From assembly GCA_010015675.1 (NCBI GenBank), contig ML977015.1, positions 296,505 to 324,645 on the forward strand: a DNA stretch of 28,141 nucleotides. The letters run 5' to 3'. Position 1 is the first letter of the stretch, and each line of letters begins with the position of its first letter. This document shows positions 10,052 through 21,189 of this stretch, piece after piece. Source of the DNA: Byssothecium circinans. Taxonomy: Eukaryota; Ascomycota; Dothideomycetes; Pleosporales; Massarinaceae. Position numbers and translations under genes: made by a program. The notes below the pieces were generated by a model. The model worked only from the letters and a program-made list of their open reading frames with translations. It ran no database searches and was not told the DNA's origin.

Positions 10052-11071
10052 ATGTCTTTCGAAACCACAGCGACCATCGCCTCCTTCGGGGGCAAGCTGC
10101 TTAAGCTGAAGCACAAGTCGTCGAGCACGACTACCGACATGGCCCTAAATCTCTACCTCCCACCACAAGCTCTCAAGTCTGGCGCCAAAGTGCCTGTGCT
10201 GTTCTATCTCTCTGGCCTGACATGCACGGGCGATAATTGCTCAGAGAAGGGCTTCTTCCAGCACGCTGCGAGTGAGAAGGGCATCGCAGTAGTGTACCCA
10301 GATACCAGCCCAAGTGCGTTCGTTTAGCCCATTGGAAGACGAAGCTAATGTAGTGCAGGGGGCCTTCAAATACAGGGTGAAGACGATGCCTATGACTTCG
10401 GTTCCGGTGCCGGCTTCTACGTAGATGCGACCAAGGAGCCGTACAACAAGGGTTACAACATGTACACATACATCACAAAGGAGCTTCCCGAAGCCTTGTT
10501 CGAGTCGTTCAAAGAGCTTGATGGCAGCCGGGTCAGTATCACAGGTCATAGCATGGGCGGCCACGGAGCTCTCACACTTGTGTGTGTACCCTTAGAGTCA
10601 CAAAAAGAGGTATACTAACGAAAGAATAGTTCCTGAAGAACCCCGGAAAGTACAAGTCCGTCTCGGCCTTCGCACCTATCGCCAACCCGATCAACTGCCC
10701 CTGGGGACAGAAAGCGTTCAACGGATACTTTGGTGAGGACCAGCAGGAGAAGTGGAAGCAGCACGACGCCACAGAGCTCGTTAAGCAATGGAAGGGTCCG
10801 CTTGAGATACTCATTGACGTGGTGGGTCTATTCATTTCCGCGTTTCAACTTTCAATCCAAGTATCACTAACAAGATAAACAGGGCACCGGCGATAACTTC
10901 TACAAGCAAAAGCAGCTCCTTCCCGAAAACTTCATCGCCGCCGCGAAAGAGGCCGGAAACGACAAGGGCATCAACGTCCGCTTCCAGCCCGATTATGACC
11001 ACAGCTACTACTTCATGGCTAGCTTCGCGGACGAGCACGTGGCACATGCCGCGAAGCATTTGGGGGTGTAG
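10052..11071 (+). CDS. S-formylglutathione hydrolase (esterase D type)
   Basis: Four exons (10052-10313, 10359-10579, 10630-10821, 10883-11071) encode 287 residues, the normal family length. The enzyme hydrolyses S-formylglutathione to formate and glutathione, the last step of glutathione-dependent formaldehyde removal, in the cytosol. The alpha/beta-hydrolase triad is visible: Ser152 in GHSMGGHGA, Asp229 in GTGDNF and His265 in YDHSYYFM. Other family signatures are [16 protein letters not shown] near residue 50 and [18 protein letters not shown] near 180. All three introns are 45-61 nt with CTAAT or CTAAC branch sites. A leader rich in pyrimidines precedes the ATG. The sequence is intact and the call secure. 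Confidence 0.95.
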
Positions 11072-11809
11072 TAAGTTCGGCCCAACTCAAGTGAGAGAAG
11101 CAGAGGCTTATGACTACAGAAGCGGATCGGACGCCAAAGTGAAGCTTTAAAGTACTGGTCTAGATACGATGTCACAGATTTGGTAAGGGAAGAGACAAGC
11201 TGTAGATGAATGAATACGTTTCATGTATGAAAGTAGGGTGTTTACAGGGAGAGGAAGGAAATCAGACATAAAAATTGAGCAATCACAACTTCTACTGAAG
11301 AAAACATGAACACCATTTGGCGTTGCGATACATATTTTGATCCGATACAGCTTTCACTCAAGGCAAAATACAGCCATCACAGAGACATCAACTTACTCCT
11401 TTATATGAAGATGTGCCCAAAATTGATTGCATTGGGCACGTGTAGCCACCCCACCCGAGGGCCGTGCGCGAACCCGCATTTCGTGCGTCACGCTGTTTTC
11501 AACCACAGGCAACAAAGACTCGAAAATTTCCACAAACGTTTCACACCCTCGTTCTGCCTTCTAGCCATATTCGAGCAGCAGTACACTTCTCGGAATTACC
11601 AAGCCCACTACGCGTACGTCGGTCCATGCCCCGCCTCTCCGCCTTGACCGCCCATAACACTCCATGATGCAGCGTATGCCCTCACCAATGGTCCGGTAGC
11701 ATAAACAAATACTTGCACTCACTTCCTCGGTTGCTACACCCATGCTCTATCTATAAACAACCGCTTGTCACAACCCTACCTACATTCAGCATTTGGGACG
11801 GTGGTGGAA
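11072..11809 (+). other. Intergenic between S-formylglutathione hydrolase and LOS1
   Basis: This 738-base stretch holds the 3' region of the hydrolase and the promoter of LOS1. Short open frames here show no family resemblance. A TATAAA at 11752-11757, 53 bases before the LOS1 ATG, is the only element I would point to. Confidence 0.5.
11752..11757 (+). promoter_or_regulatory. Candidate TATA box for LOS1
   Basis: TATAAA lies 53 bases before the chosen ATG at 11810. Spacing is short but possible for a gene with a small leader. A six-base match can occur by chance. Confidence 0.3.
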
Positions 11810-14800
11810 ATGGAGGCACAGGTGCGTATACAGCTGTTCACTCGACTCGCGTGCCTTTCCGAAAGTTCTTGTATTGACTTTGCACGCCTTCTGCAGGTAG
11901 AAAATGCCATCCAAATCGCCTCCGACCCGACCTCGAGCCAGCAGCTGCGCGGACAGGCCATAGAATACCTCAACCAGCTGCGCACAGAAGCCTCTGCATG
12001 GCAAGCCGGCCTGTCCCTCTTCACCCGCGACCCCCCACAATCCGAAATTATCCGTCACACCTCCCTCGATTTTGTCAACAATGCTATACAGGAGCATCGG
12101 TTGGACGCTCAGAGCCAGTTATACATCAAGGACACGCTCATGGGCTACATCCGCCAAAAGTATGCTCCCGGCACCACTTCGACGGACACCGGCCACATGC
12201 AGAACAAGCTCATGCAGACCATGACATACCTCTTCGTGGCATTATACCCATCTACATGGCAATCTTTCTTCGACGATTTCCGCGCGTTGGCCGGCGACCA
12301 GGCATCCATCGGCAACGTCAACTACGCGAGCACCATTCTGTACCTGCGTGTGCTAGGCCAGGTACACGACGAGATTGCGGACGTATTGGTAGCTCGGCAG
12401 GAGGACGAGAAGAAGCGAAACACTGAGCTGAAGGACCTCATTCGTCAACGCGACGCTCAGAAGATTTCATTATCCTGGCAGGAGATTCTTGCAAAATGGA
12501 GGGAGACAGACTTTGGCCTCATCGAGATGTGCTTGCGGACTATCGGTCGCTACGTGAGCTGGATCGACATCTCTTTAGTTGTCAACCAGGCCATGATTAC
12601 AGTCTTCCTCGAAATGGCCGGCCAACAAGGCATCTCAGTTCCTGAAAGCCCGGCAGGGCGAGTTCGCGACGCAGCCATCGACACCTTCTCCGAGATCGTG
12701 GGCAAGAAGATGAATCCCTCTGAGAAGATCGGCTTGATCCTCTTCCTCAATCTCGCGGACGTTGTCGGACAGCTGATCAACAGCCCCGCCCTTGCAGACC
12801 AGAAGACATCAGACTACGACAACGACCTCGCAGAGACCGTTGCAAAGCTTGTTAACAACATCATGTTCGATATCGTCAAGATTTCGGAAAATGAAGCTGT
12901 CGACGAACAGACGCACCAGCGCGCCGACGAGCTCATACAGACTTTCACCCCCTACCTTCTCCGATTCTTCGCTGACCAATACGATGAAGTCTGTTCAACC
13001 GTCATTCCATCCCTCACTGATCTGCTCACATTCTTCCGGAAGCTCCAGAAGAGGCAAGGTTCATTACCGTCCCAATACGCAGCCATACTGCCACCAGTAT
13101 TGGAAGCCATTATTGCCAAGATGAAGTATGATGAGGCGGTATCCTGGGGTGAGGAAGACGAGCAGACCGATGAAGCCGAGTTCCAGGACCTTCGCAAGCG
13201 CCTTCACGTCTTGCAGCAAACCGTGGCCGCCATCGACGAGACCTTCTACATTGATACTCTTAGTCGAGTCGTGAGCGATACATTTAACCGCCTTTCTTCA
13301 GGCGACCAATCACTAGACTGGCGCGACCTGGATCTGGCATTGCACGAAATGTATTTGTTCGGGGAACTTGCTGTGCGTAACCAGGGGCTATACGCAAAAC
13401 GAGAGCCTTCTTCTGTCGCTGCAGAGCGACTGGTCGGCATGATGTCAAGCATGGTAGAGTCCGGTATGTGAAGTTTCATCGTTCACAAGGCCCTCACTAA
13501 CTTTTGTAGATCTAGCGAACTACCCGCATCCCGCCGTCCAGCTCAGCTACATGGAGATTTGTGTTCGCTACTACCAATTCTTTGAACAGAACCCGAACCT
13601 CATCCCAAAGGTTTTGCAGAACTTTGTCCGCCTCACCCATCATACCCATGTCAAGATCCGCTCACGATCATGGTACCTTTTCCAACGCTTGGTCAAGCAT
13701 CTGCGTGCCCAGCTCGGCAATGTCTCTTACGACATCATCCAAGCCATTGGTGACTTGCTCACTATCAAGGCCGAATTGCCTGATGATTCAGGCGACGACA
13801 TGTCTTCGGACGAAGAGGACAGATCTGCAGATGCACTGTTCAACTCTCAATTGTATCTCTTTGAGGCGGTCGGATGCATTGCCTCTTCTGCTACAGTTTC
13901 GACGGAGAACAAGAAGCTCTATGCGCAAACAATCATGACTCCACTGTTTAATGACATGGAACGAACCCTACCACAAGCTAGGAATGGCGATGAACGAGCA
14001 ATTCTTCAGATCCATCACATCATCATGGCTATTGGGACACTAGCCCGCGGTTACTCCGACTGGATCCCTACAAGCAACAGTGCGCTTCCACAGAGTGAAG
14101 TGTCAGATGAATTTGCCAAAGCATCAGAAGCCATCCTCGTTGCTCTCAAGTCTCTCAACACGTCCGGCACGATACGCCACGCGGCACGTGCGGCTTTCTC
14201 ACGCATGATCGTTGTGTTAGGCCCGCGGTTACTTGAAGAGCTGCCTTCTTGGATTGACGGGCTGCTATCATTGAGCCCTTCGATGGATGAGATCGGAACT
14301 TTCCTCCAAGTCCTGGGTCAGGTTATCTTCATTTTCAAAGCGGACATCTCAGGAATCCTCGATAGAGTCTTGACGCCCTTGCTGCAGCGCATCTTCGCTG
14401 CATTAGCAACTACGCCATCCGGAACCGATGACGAGATCCAACTTGCCGAGCTTCGCCGCGAGTACCTCAACTTCATCAACGTCGTGCTTGGTCACGGTCT
14501 TGGGTCCGTCTTTGTGAGCGAAGCTAATCAGTCCACATTCGAATCCATCATCACCTCTATCGACACTTTCGCACGCGACACTACCGATTACCAGACAGCT
14601 CGACTTGCCCTGTCTGTCCTGATCCGCATGACTTCCGTCTGGAGCGGGCCTGACAAGATTGGACCAGGTGCCAATGCGACCCCAACGTCGCCGGTAGCTG
14701 CGCAAAGCCAGGTACCAGGCTTTGACAACTATGTGGTTGAGCGCTTTTCTCCCCTCGTATGGTCAATTCCTTCGGCACTGGGCTTCAACTCGAAGGATGC

Positions 14801-15032
14801 GCAAGCGAAGCAGGTCCTCTACGAAGCTGCAAACTTGCAAGCCGAGATTGTCAAGAAAGTCGGAGAGCCATACGTCGAGCGGCTGAAGACTGAGCTTCGC
14901 GGTATGGGAGTTGGCGATGATATGGTGAACCAGTATCTCCAGACGCTCGGGGGTGCTTTCGAGGGTGTGAAGAAGGAGAAGGAATGGCGCAACTTCTTCG
15001 CTCGCTTTGTGGACTCTGCGCGCGGTTCATGA
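11810..15032 (+). CDS. LOS1: tRNA exportin Los1 / exportin-T
   Basis: Three exons (11810-11821, 11897-13463, 13510-15032) encode 1033 residues, a normal size. The protein is a karyopherin built from HEAT-type helices that exports mature tRNA from nucleus to cytoplasm with Ran-GTP. The N-terminal part (ENAIQIASDPTSSQQLRGQA) and the exportin-1-like block that follows (KLMQTMTYLFVALYPSTWQS) are typical, as is the C-terminal VKKEKEWRNFFARFV. The start is decided by family comparison: MEAQ must join VENAIQIA, so the 75-nt GT...AG segment 11822-11896 is an intron even though it has no stop and keeps the frame. Reading through it would insert 25 foreign residues. Intron 2 is 13464-13509 and joins ES to DLANYPHPAVQ. 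An acidic serine-rich stretch (DDSGDDMSSDEED) lies in the second half. Confidence 0.93.
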
Positions 15033-15778
15033 GTCGACACTGAAAAAGAAAACCGTGTTTTCACTGACTATCGCTGAAAGACTAGCAAGGTGAAGCATCA
15101 GCGAGGGGAGTGCCGGTCCTGGGGCGTTTTTCTTTTCTTCGTTTTAGCGTTCATGGTGATGAATAGGGCATATGATGTGGGTGGAATTCTTGCATGGTAG
15201 CACGGGCAGGCGCGCGAATTGACTGATTGCATGCGGGGATATACCACGACGAGACCAAGTCGAGTCAGAGCTTTCAGATAGCTGGTTCTATATAGAATTC
15301 ATGATGAAGACAAGCTTTATAGGCGCCTGTCAAAACTCTAGCAGAGCTGTAAGAAGTATCTATATTAAAAAGCAACATTTCAATTTCTAAACCATTGTTG
15401 TGTTTACTTACCCACCGACTCACTTCCATGTGAGCGTAACTATGCATATTCCCGGGGTCAGGATGGCGCGGCGAGGATCTGAAGTGGCAGAATCTTCCCT
15501 TGCAGACACACGGGCGGCGGGGGGCGCTATCTCAGTGCACTTCTTGCCCCAGAAGAGGGCGATCCGCAGCCTTGTGGATGCCTGCGTTGTGAAATGTGTA
15601 GCGGATGACGAACAAGCGAAAAGGGCGGCGGTGGCGCTGATTGGAGCGCAAAACACGAGAAGGCGACACACTGCGCTTTAAGCTTTTTCTCGCTTGTCAC
15701 TCAGCTGTCGGCCGAGATGGATGACCTGCCGCACTCAGTTACGGCGGGCTATGAATAGGGTCGCATGTCGGTCGGACA

Positions 15779-15785
15779 TATAAAA
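15779..15785 (+). promoter_or_regulatory. Candidate TATA box, phosphodiesterase promoter
   Basis: TATAAAA is the clearest TATA-like match in this interval and is about 1.2 kb before the phosphodiesterase start codon. If used, the transcript would have a very long leader or a leader intron. Confidence 0.25.
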
Positions 15786-16269
15786 CCACATCGCGGATGG
15801 GTGTGGCTTGAGTCAGTTGGTTTACAAGGCGACGAGCGGCGATTCGGTAAAGTGGAGAGCAGAGGTCAGAAAGCAAAGCTTGTTGGACGGAAACGGTGAG
15901 ACCCCGCCGCGATCAGCGTTCGGTCGATCGACTAGCTGTCTTCTAGAAGTGGCGTAGAAGGTCCCAGTGGCGAGTTGTGACGCGGGTCCTTGTCGCAAGG
16001 TGACAAGCAGTCAGTCGAGTCAGATGTCACGATGGCACGATGAGGCTGCCGTGGTGCTGGAGGGCATGCATGCCAAGCGAGCGCGGGCGGAATGTTGGGG
16101 TTCAGTTCAGTACTGTAGTTCAGTGGGAGATGGGATGGAATGAGGTGGACTTCAGAAGGGACTACGACGATGGATCAAGATGCAGGGCGGCAAGTCACAT
16201 TGCAATAGCGGGCCAAGCACGTCCGGCTGGTGGTGTTTGAAGCGGACGTTTGTAGTGTGCACAACAGCG

Positions 16270-16288
16270 AAGGGAAGGGAAGGGAAGG
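16270..16288 (+). repeat. AAGGG pentamer array
   Basis: Three AAGGG units and a partial fourth lie at the left border of the GC-rich region. A similar GGGAA array lies beyond the 3' end of the same gene at 20867-20889. Confidence 0.7.
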
Positions 16289-16463
16289 TCGAGTCCTCGG
16301 GTGCCAAGCCGTCTCTACTGCGACCCTCACCTCAAAGCCAGGGTGGACTGCCTACGCCTCCATCACCGCTCTGCTTGCTTACAGTATACTGCTGTTGTCG
16401 TGACCGTCGCTGTCACCCGGCCGCCGCCGTCGCTGTCTCTGCGCCCGCCGTCCTCTGCGCCCA

Positions 16464-16520
16464 ATGCTGCTTTCAATGCAATACGTCGCATGCCTTGTCC
16501 GCAAGACTGACCTGTCGTAG
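16464..16520 (+). other. Candidate upstream ORF in the phosphodiesterase leader
   Basis: ATG at 16464 opens an 18-codon frame closed by TAG at 16518-16520, about 490 bases before the main start. It would matter for translation only if the transcript starts upstream and this part is not spliced out, which the sequence alone cannot show. Confidence 0.25.
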
Positions 16521-16719
16521 CCCACCCCTGCTTCCCCGGCCTCTTTCGCAGCCTGTCTTGCGCCCGCCCTCTCGTGCCCTCTCGTCGCTGCAGCCAGAGC
16601 TACCTCTACCTCAAACTGCTGTCGTCGTGACCCCGTCGTCGCCACGCCTTTTCCGACGCGGGCCGGTGTTGGTCCACTGCATCGCACTGCATTGCACGAA
16701 CCCGCCATCAGTGCACCTT

Positions 16720-16809
16720 CCTCACCACCGCACGTCGCTTCCCGAACCCGAATCGCTATCGCGCCTGCCTCACCACCGCACGCCGCTTCCCGGGCCTCTG
16801 TCGCGCCTG
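16720..16809 (+). repeat. Imperfect tandem repeat, units of 48 and 42 bp
   Basis: Two units begin with CCTCACCACCGCACG and end with TCGCGCCTG (16720-16767 and 16768-16809). They differ by six deleted bases and a few substitutions. The repeat lies in the GC-rich leader of the phosphodiesterase. Confidence 0.7.
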
Positions 16810-17010
16810 CCGCAGCCTCGCGCGCACTCCAGCTAGCACCGTCCGTGGCTGCTTCAGTCCGGGTGCCTCTCCCGCACCGCACACGTCCCCGCGCCCATCA
16901 CCAGCTTCGAGAGCTTCAATTCGTGACACCCCCCATTTTGCGACCACTACACCCGTCCTCCCGATAGTGCGGGAGGCTCCACGAAGCGCAGAGCTCAGCC
17001 GGTGGAGACA

Positions 17011-20000
17011 ATGGAGCATGGCGCGTGCAATGTCATCTACGTGAACCGCCGCGCGAATGACGAGCATGTTCGCCGGGAGACGCTGTCGAGCTCCCTCGTG
17101 GCGAGGACGAGCACGGGCAGCATGAACCAGGGCTACTTTGCCCTGCCCAAGGCCCCGCCCGCAGATATACACGCCAATGTGGAGAGCATCCTCTCGACCT
17201 TTAATGAAGGTGGGCGCCACAATTGCCCTTCCACATATGCACCAGATTGCATCGCTAACAGCCTCCAGTCCACATCTGCCAGTCCGGCGCCTCGTGCCTC
17301 ACCAAGATATCGCAGATCCTCGAGTCGGCCAAGAGCAACGTGCCAACCATTGTCCTAATAGACATACCGTACGATGAAGAGCAGCGCCTCAAGCGACTGT
17401 CGCGTGAGCCGCGCACGCCCTCTCCCACTACGACACGCATGGTGCGCATGGATACCGGCGAGCCCGACGACATCTACGGCATGCATCTCCTCACCCACAT
17501 CTCGTCGGAAATTGCCACGGCCAACTATTCCAAGCTTGTTGTACCCGTTGTGATATTAAGTGGTCTGGGTCGAGAGTGGTCCTCCAACCCACTACCCTCG
17601 CCAACCCTACATGGGTCGCAAGTCCTGGCCGATACCGTACGTCTAGTGCGCTTCCTGGATGCCGGCGCTGTAGATGTTCTGTCCAGTCCGCTATCCAAGG
17701 ACAGTGTGCATGGCCTGGCTGTACACGCTTACAGGGTGCATAAAGAGGTGGTTAGAGCAGAGGCAAGCTTTCTTACTACGAAGAGGAATAGGAAGCTATC
17801 TTGGGTTGGCGTTAGCGACGCGAAGCCATATGCCTATCTACGCGAAGCCATGGTCTCCGGTCTTATGAGCGGCATCTGCAATCCCGAAATGGTCGGCGAT
17901 TCCCTCGATTCCCAGTACGTCCAGAGAGCTTTTCGTACTACTTCGGTTGCTAATAATCGCCCTAGTGAGCTCTACGTGGCGCAAGATCGAAGGGATGTTA
18001 TCGCGCGGGCTGTCGGCACGTGGGCTTTCTCGGCGCACGATTTCACCGACGACGAACTGCTCTATGGAGCCCTGCTCATGCTGAAGCATGCCTTAGAGAT
18101 GCCCGAACTAGAGCAGTGGAGTATGACCGATGGTACGTCCATTATTACATACCTAGCGGTCTAACGCTGATACCGTTCTAGACGAACTGATTGCTTTTTT
18201 ACTGGCGAGTCGCACCGCATACAACGAATTCGTCCTATACCACAATTTCCGCCACGTTGTCGATGTCCTCCAAGCCCTGTTTCACTTTTTGGTAGAGATA
18301 GGCACGCTTCCTGCGTATCAGGCCGACACTGAACAAAGTACCGGTGCGACGAAATCGCCAATTGCCCAGCTGTTGAAGCCATTGGACGCTCTCACGTTAC
18401 TGATATCCGCCGTCGGGCACGATGTCGGGCACCCGGGTGTCAACAACGCCTTCCTCGTCACACTCAACGCTCCTCTTGCCCAGCTCTACAACGACCGCTC
18501 CGTCCTCGAATCATTTCACTGTGCTGCATTTTCACAAATTTTGCGACGCTACTGGCCGAAAGTATTTTCCGACTCGACCATGAGGAAGCTAATGATCAAC
18601 AGCATCTTGGCTACTGATATGGGCTTGCATTTCAAATACATGGCCGACCTCGGCAACCTGCAGGAGAAGATCGCACATGACAAGGGAGTCACTGACGCTT
18701 GGAGTGTCAAGGTCCGCGAAGAAAACAAGGATCTAACGTGCGGTCTACTCATAAAGTGTGCAGATATTAGCAATGTGGTAGGTTGCTATTGTGGAATCGA
18801 ATCGCGCACTAGACTGACATACCATAGGCACGGAAATTCGCAACAGCTGCACGATGGGCCAACATCTTGACCGACGAGTTCAGCAATCAAGGCGTCATGG
18901 AACAGGAGCTGCAGATGCCCTCATGCCTCTTTGGTGGGCCACCTGTTCAGGACGATGTCATTAAGTTGGGAGAGTCGCAGATTGGCTTCATGAACATCTT
19001 CGCCCGCCCTCTCTTCGAAGCAGTCGCCGACATCCTACCAGCAATGCGTTACGCGGTCGACGAGATACTTATCAATAGCAGCACTTGGGAGAAGAAGATA
19101 GAGGCGGAGAGGGAAAGAAGGAAAAACCCCAAGCTGTCGCTTGGGCTCTTGACTCCTTCCTTTGGTCAAGATCCAACACCAAGTCCCTTCTCTGAAGTAC
19201 CGACGAGGTCACCTGCCGATGGTTCGACATCGCCAATACCAAGTCTCTCTGCACAAGCTTCACCCAAAGTCAATGCGGAGAGCACGGATTGTCGTGGCTC
19301 TGGTGGGTCGTTACAAGGCGCTTTATCGAGCTCTAGGCGGTCATCCGCAGCTTTCGACAAAGGCTCACGGCGCTCCTCTGCTGCTGGCGTCGCTGCTGTT
19401 CGATCTCGAGAGAACACTGGCCAGTCGCGACGAGGTAGCGGAGATGCTAGCCTGACCGCCATCCTGGTCACCCAAACGCCGAACTCCCCTGATGTCCCTG
19501 GAAATGATACGAGTTACAATTCCGACTACCGTTCCAAATCGCCAGGGGATCGCAAGGACACGTTGACCAAACATTCTCCAAGCCCGAAGAGAGGCAAAGA
19601 TGGTGCCAGACCCGTCACAGCACCTTCCCAAGCTAGGCGCAGCCAGGGTAAGATCTCCAGCCCACAACTTCCCTCGTTTTTTATTTTGCCCCGGCCTCTA
19701 GGTCTTGGTCCTGACTTTGATTCAGCGACCAATCTATTCCCGCTACCTCACCCGTCCTCGCAGAGTCACTCCGAAGTGGATCTGACCCAAAGCGCCAATG
19801 GCAATCTCGACGGCTCCAAACAGTGGGAGTCGAACAAAATGGGCGCTGGCAGCAACGGCACTCGTCACGATGAGTCTCGTGACCCGTTGCGCAAGCCTGA
19901 GTGGTGGCGACAGATGGGCTCACGACGGCGTACGCGCGACATGCGGAACTGCGAGAAGGAAACAACTGGACAACACAAAGAAACAGGTCTAGATCCTACA

Positions 20001-20207
20001 ATATCCAACTCGACTTCGGACGCGAACTCCCCGATCGCAACAAGCCCCGGCCGATCTAGTAGAACTGGAAAGCTGAAGAGCTTCTTCAAGCGAAAGCCTC
20101 GGAACAGCAATGACCATGAGAAGCAGCTTTCTAGTTACGGTAGCTCATCACAGCTACGAACGCCCCCGACTAGTGATCCTGGGCGATCTCTAAACAGTGA
20201 CGAATGA
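17011..20207 (+). CDS. 3',5'-cyclic-nucleotide phosphodiesterase, fungal Pde2/PdeH type
   Basis: Exons 17011-17209, 17269-17914, 17966-18132, 18182-18777 and 18828-20207 encode 995 residues. The class I catalytic domain spans roughly 340-700 and shows the metal-site residues: His358 and His362 (YHNFRH), the signature HDVGHPGVN at 417-425, and Asp532 (KCADISN). It breaks down cAMP and so counters protein kinase A signalling. The N-terminal part resembles a response-regulator receiver fold: a beta strand ending in Asp98 (TIVLIDIP), PVVILSG at 159-165 and DAGAVDVLSSP at 197-207, where the usual Lys before Pro is replaced. The C-terminal 300 residues are Ser/Pro-rich and probably disordered. A further intron at 19648-19725 (GTAAGA, CTGAC, TTCAG, 78 nt, in frame) is likely; it would give 969 residues. 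Intron 17915-17965 also has no stop in frame. Confidence 0.9.
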
Positions 20208-21189
20208 ACGGCATGCAGGACTGATTCCCTGCAACTCTTTTCATACCACTTGATACACGAGCCACCTGGCTACATCTCCTTTCTCAGTTCGAACGCCATC
20301 CATTCAGCAGAAACGTCCACCTACTTTCTCCGGAGGCTTTTCGTATCAAGCTCATTTCCTACCACGAGATGCGCCAACATCTCCTCACGTATGATGTTAC
20401 CGAAGCTACGAAAAGCCTTTACTGTACTTTCTAGTCGCCAGCATCAGGTTCCGCGGCCTTCGGGTACTTTTTATCGGGCAACGTTTCCATCGACCAATAT
20501 CTTCCCTCGCATCTTCAGTTTCTGGGTGTATCGCTTGCAACCCGGATCGTCGTTCGATTCAGTCCGCTCTTTCGGCGGCGGCTCATTCTGATCTGTTTTC
20601 CGGACTCTAAAATTATCTCCGATATCCGCGAGGCTATTCCCGTCTTTTTTATGTTATGTTGTGGGTGGTGGAACCCTTGTGGCGCGCTACGGATGAACAC
20701 CTATTTCGGCACTTTGGTGCATTCAAGAAAAGGGCGGCTGTCGGGTGTGTCTTTGCAACTCTTTCTCTTTTCTTTTATGTGTTTTTGTGGACTTTTCCTT
20801 GTGTTATCAAAAAGCGTTGCGAGATATGCAGCGCCGTGTTTTACTGTACTGGATGATTTGCCCGATGGGAAGGGAAGGGAAAGAGAGGGAATGCATGGGT
20901 GACGCGGAAGTCTAGAGTCGAGTAAAGTTGGGACGGGACGAGATGATGGCGGTACCGTACTAGCCATTTTCGTCCATGGGATTACTTGACCTGACCTGGG
21001 CGGCTACCGCTGCTAGTGCGAGCTGCTATGATACTACGTAATGAATTTTCCGAATCACTCACCACTGTGCTTGTTCGATTCCATGATATGTGATTGATTG
21101 AATTGTGTCTAACTTGCTTCTACCATGACATCCATGAGCCGTCCCTCTACATCTAATATATCATACACCAAACATACAAACCACGCAAA
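20208..21189. other. Convergent 3' region between phosphodiesterase and sirtuin
   Basis: Nearly 1 kb between two converging stop codons. No gene was recognised; the short frames are not family-like. It presumably holds both 3' untranslated regions. Part of it (about 20740-20820) is rich in T. A G-run cluster is listed apart. Confidence 0.5.
20867..20889 (+). other. Canonical G-quadruplex motif
   Basis: Four GGG runs at 20867-20869, 20872-20874, 20877-20879 and 20887-20889 are separated by loops of 2, 2 and 7 bases, which fits the G3+N1-7 rule. On the plus strand it would be in or just after the 3' untranslated region of the phosphodiesterase mRNA. Confidence 0.55.

Larger units (their letters stand above)
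15033..17010 (+). other. Long intergenic and leader region before the cAMP phosphodiesterase
   Basis: Almost 2 kb without a convincing gene. Open frames on both strands, for example 16180-16836 (+) and 16379-16882 (-), are low in complexity and follow the GC-rich composition. The right half, from about 16300, is rich in C, T and G and probably includes a long leader of the phosphodiesterase. TATAAAA at 15779-15785, an AAGGG array, an upstream open frame and a tandem repeat are listed apart. Confidence 0.45.

Noticed and set aside
15400..15681. 93-codon plus-strand open frame
   Set aside because: No motif, no usable splice partners and no resemblance to a family; the opposite strand is open over the same span.
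16180..16836. 218-codon plus-strand open frame before the phosphodiesterase
   Set aside because: Pro/Ser/Leu-rich low complexity with no recognisable family; it follows from GC-rich pyrimidine composition, and another frame on the opposite strand (16379-16882) is just as open.
20280..20300. tRNA-like B box (GTTCGAAC)
   Set aside because: No matching A box or foldable cloverleaf is seen at the right distance; a chance match in 3' DNA.
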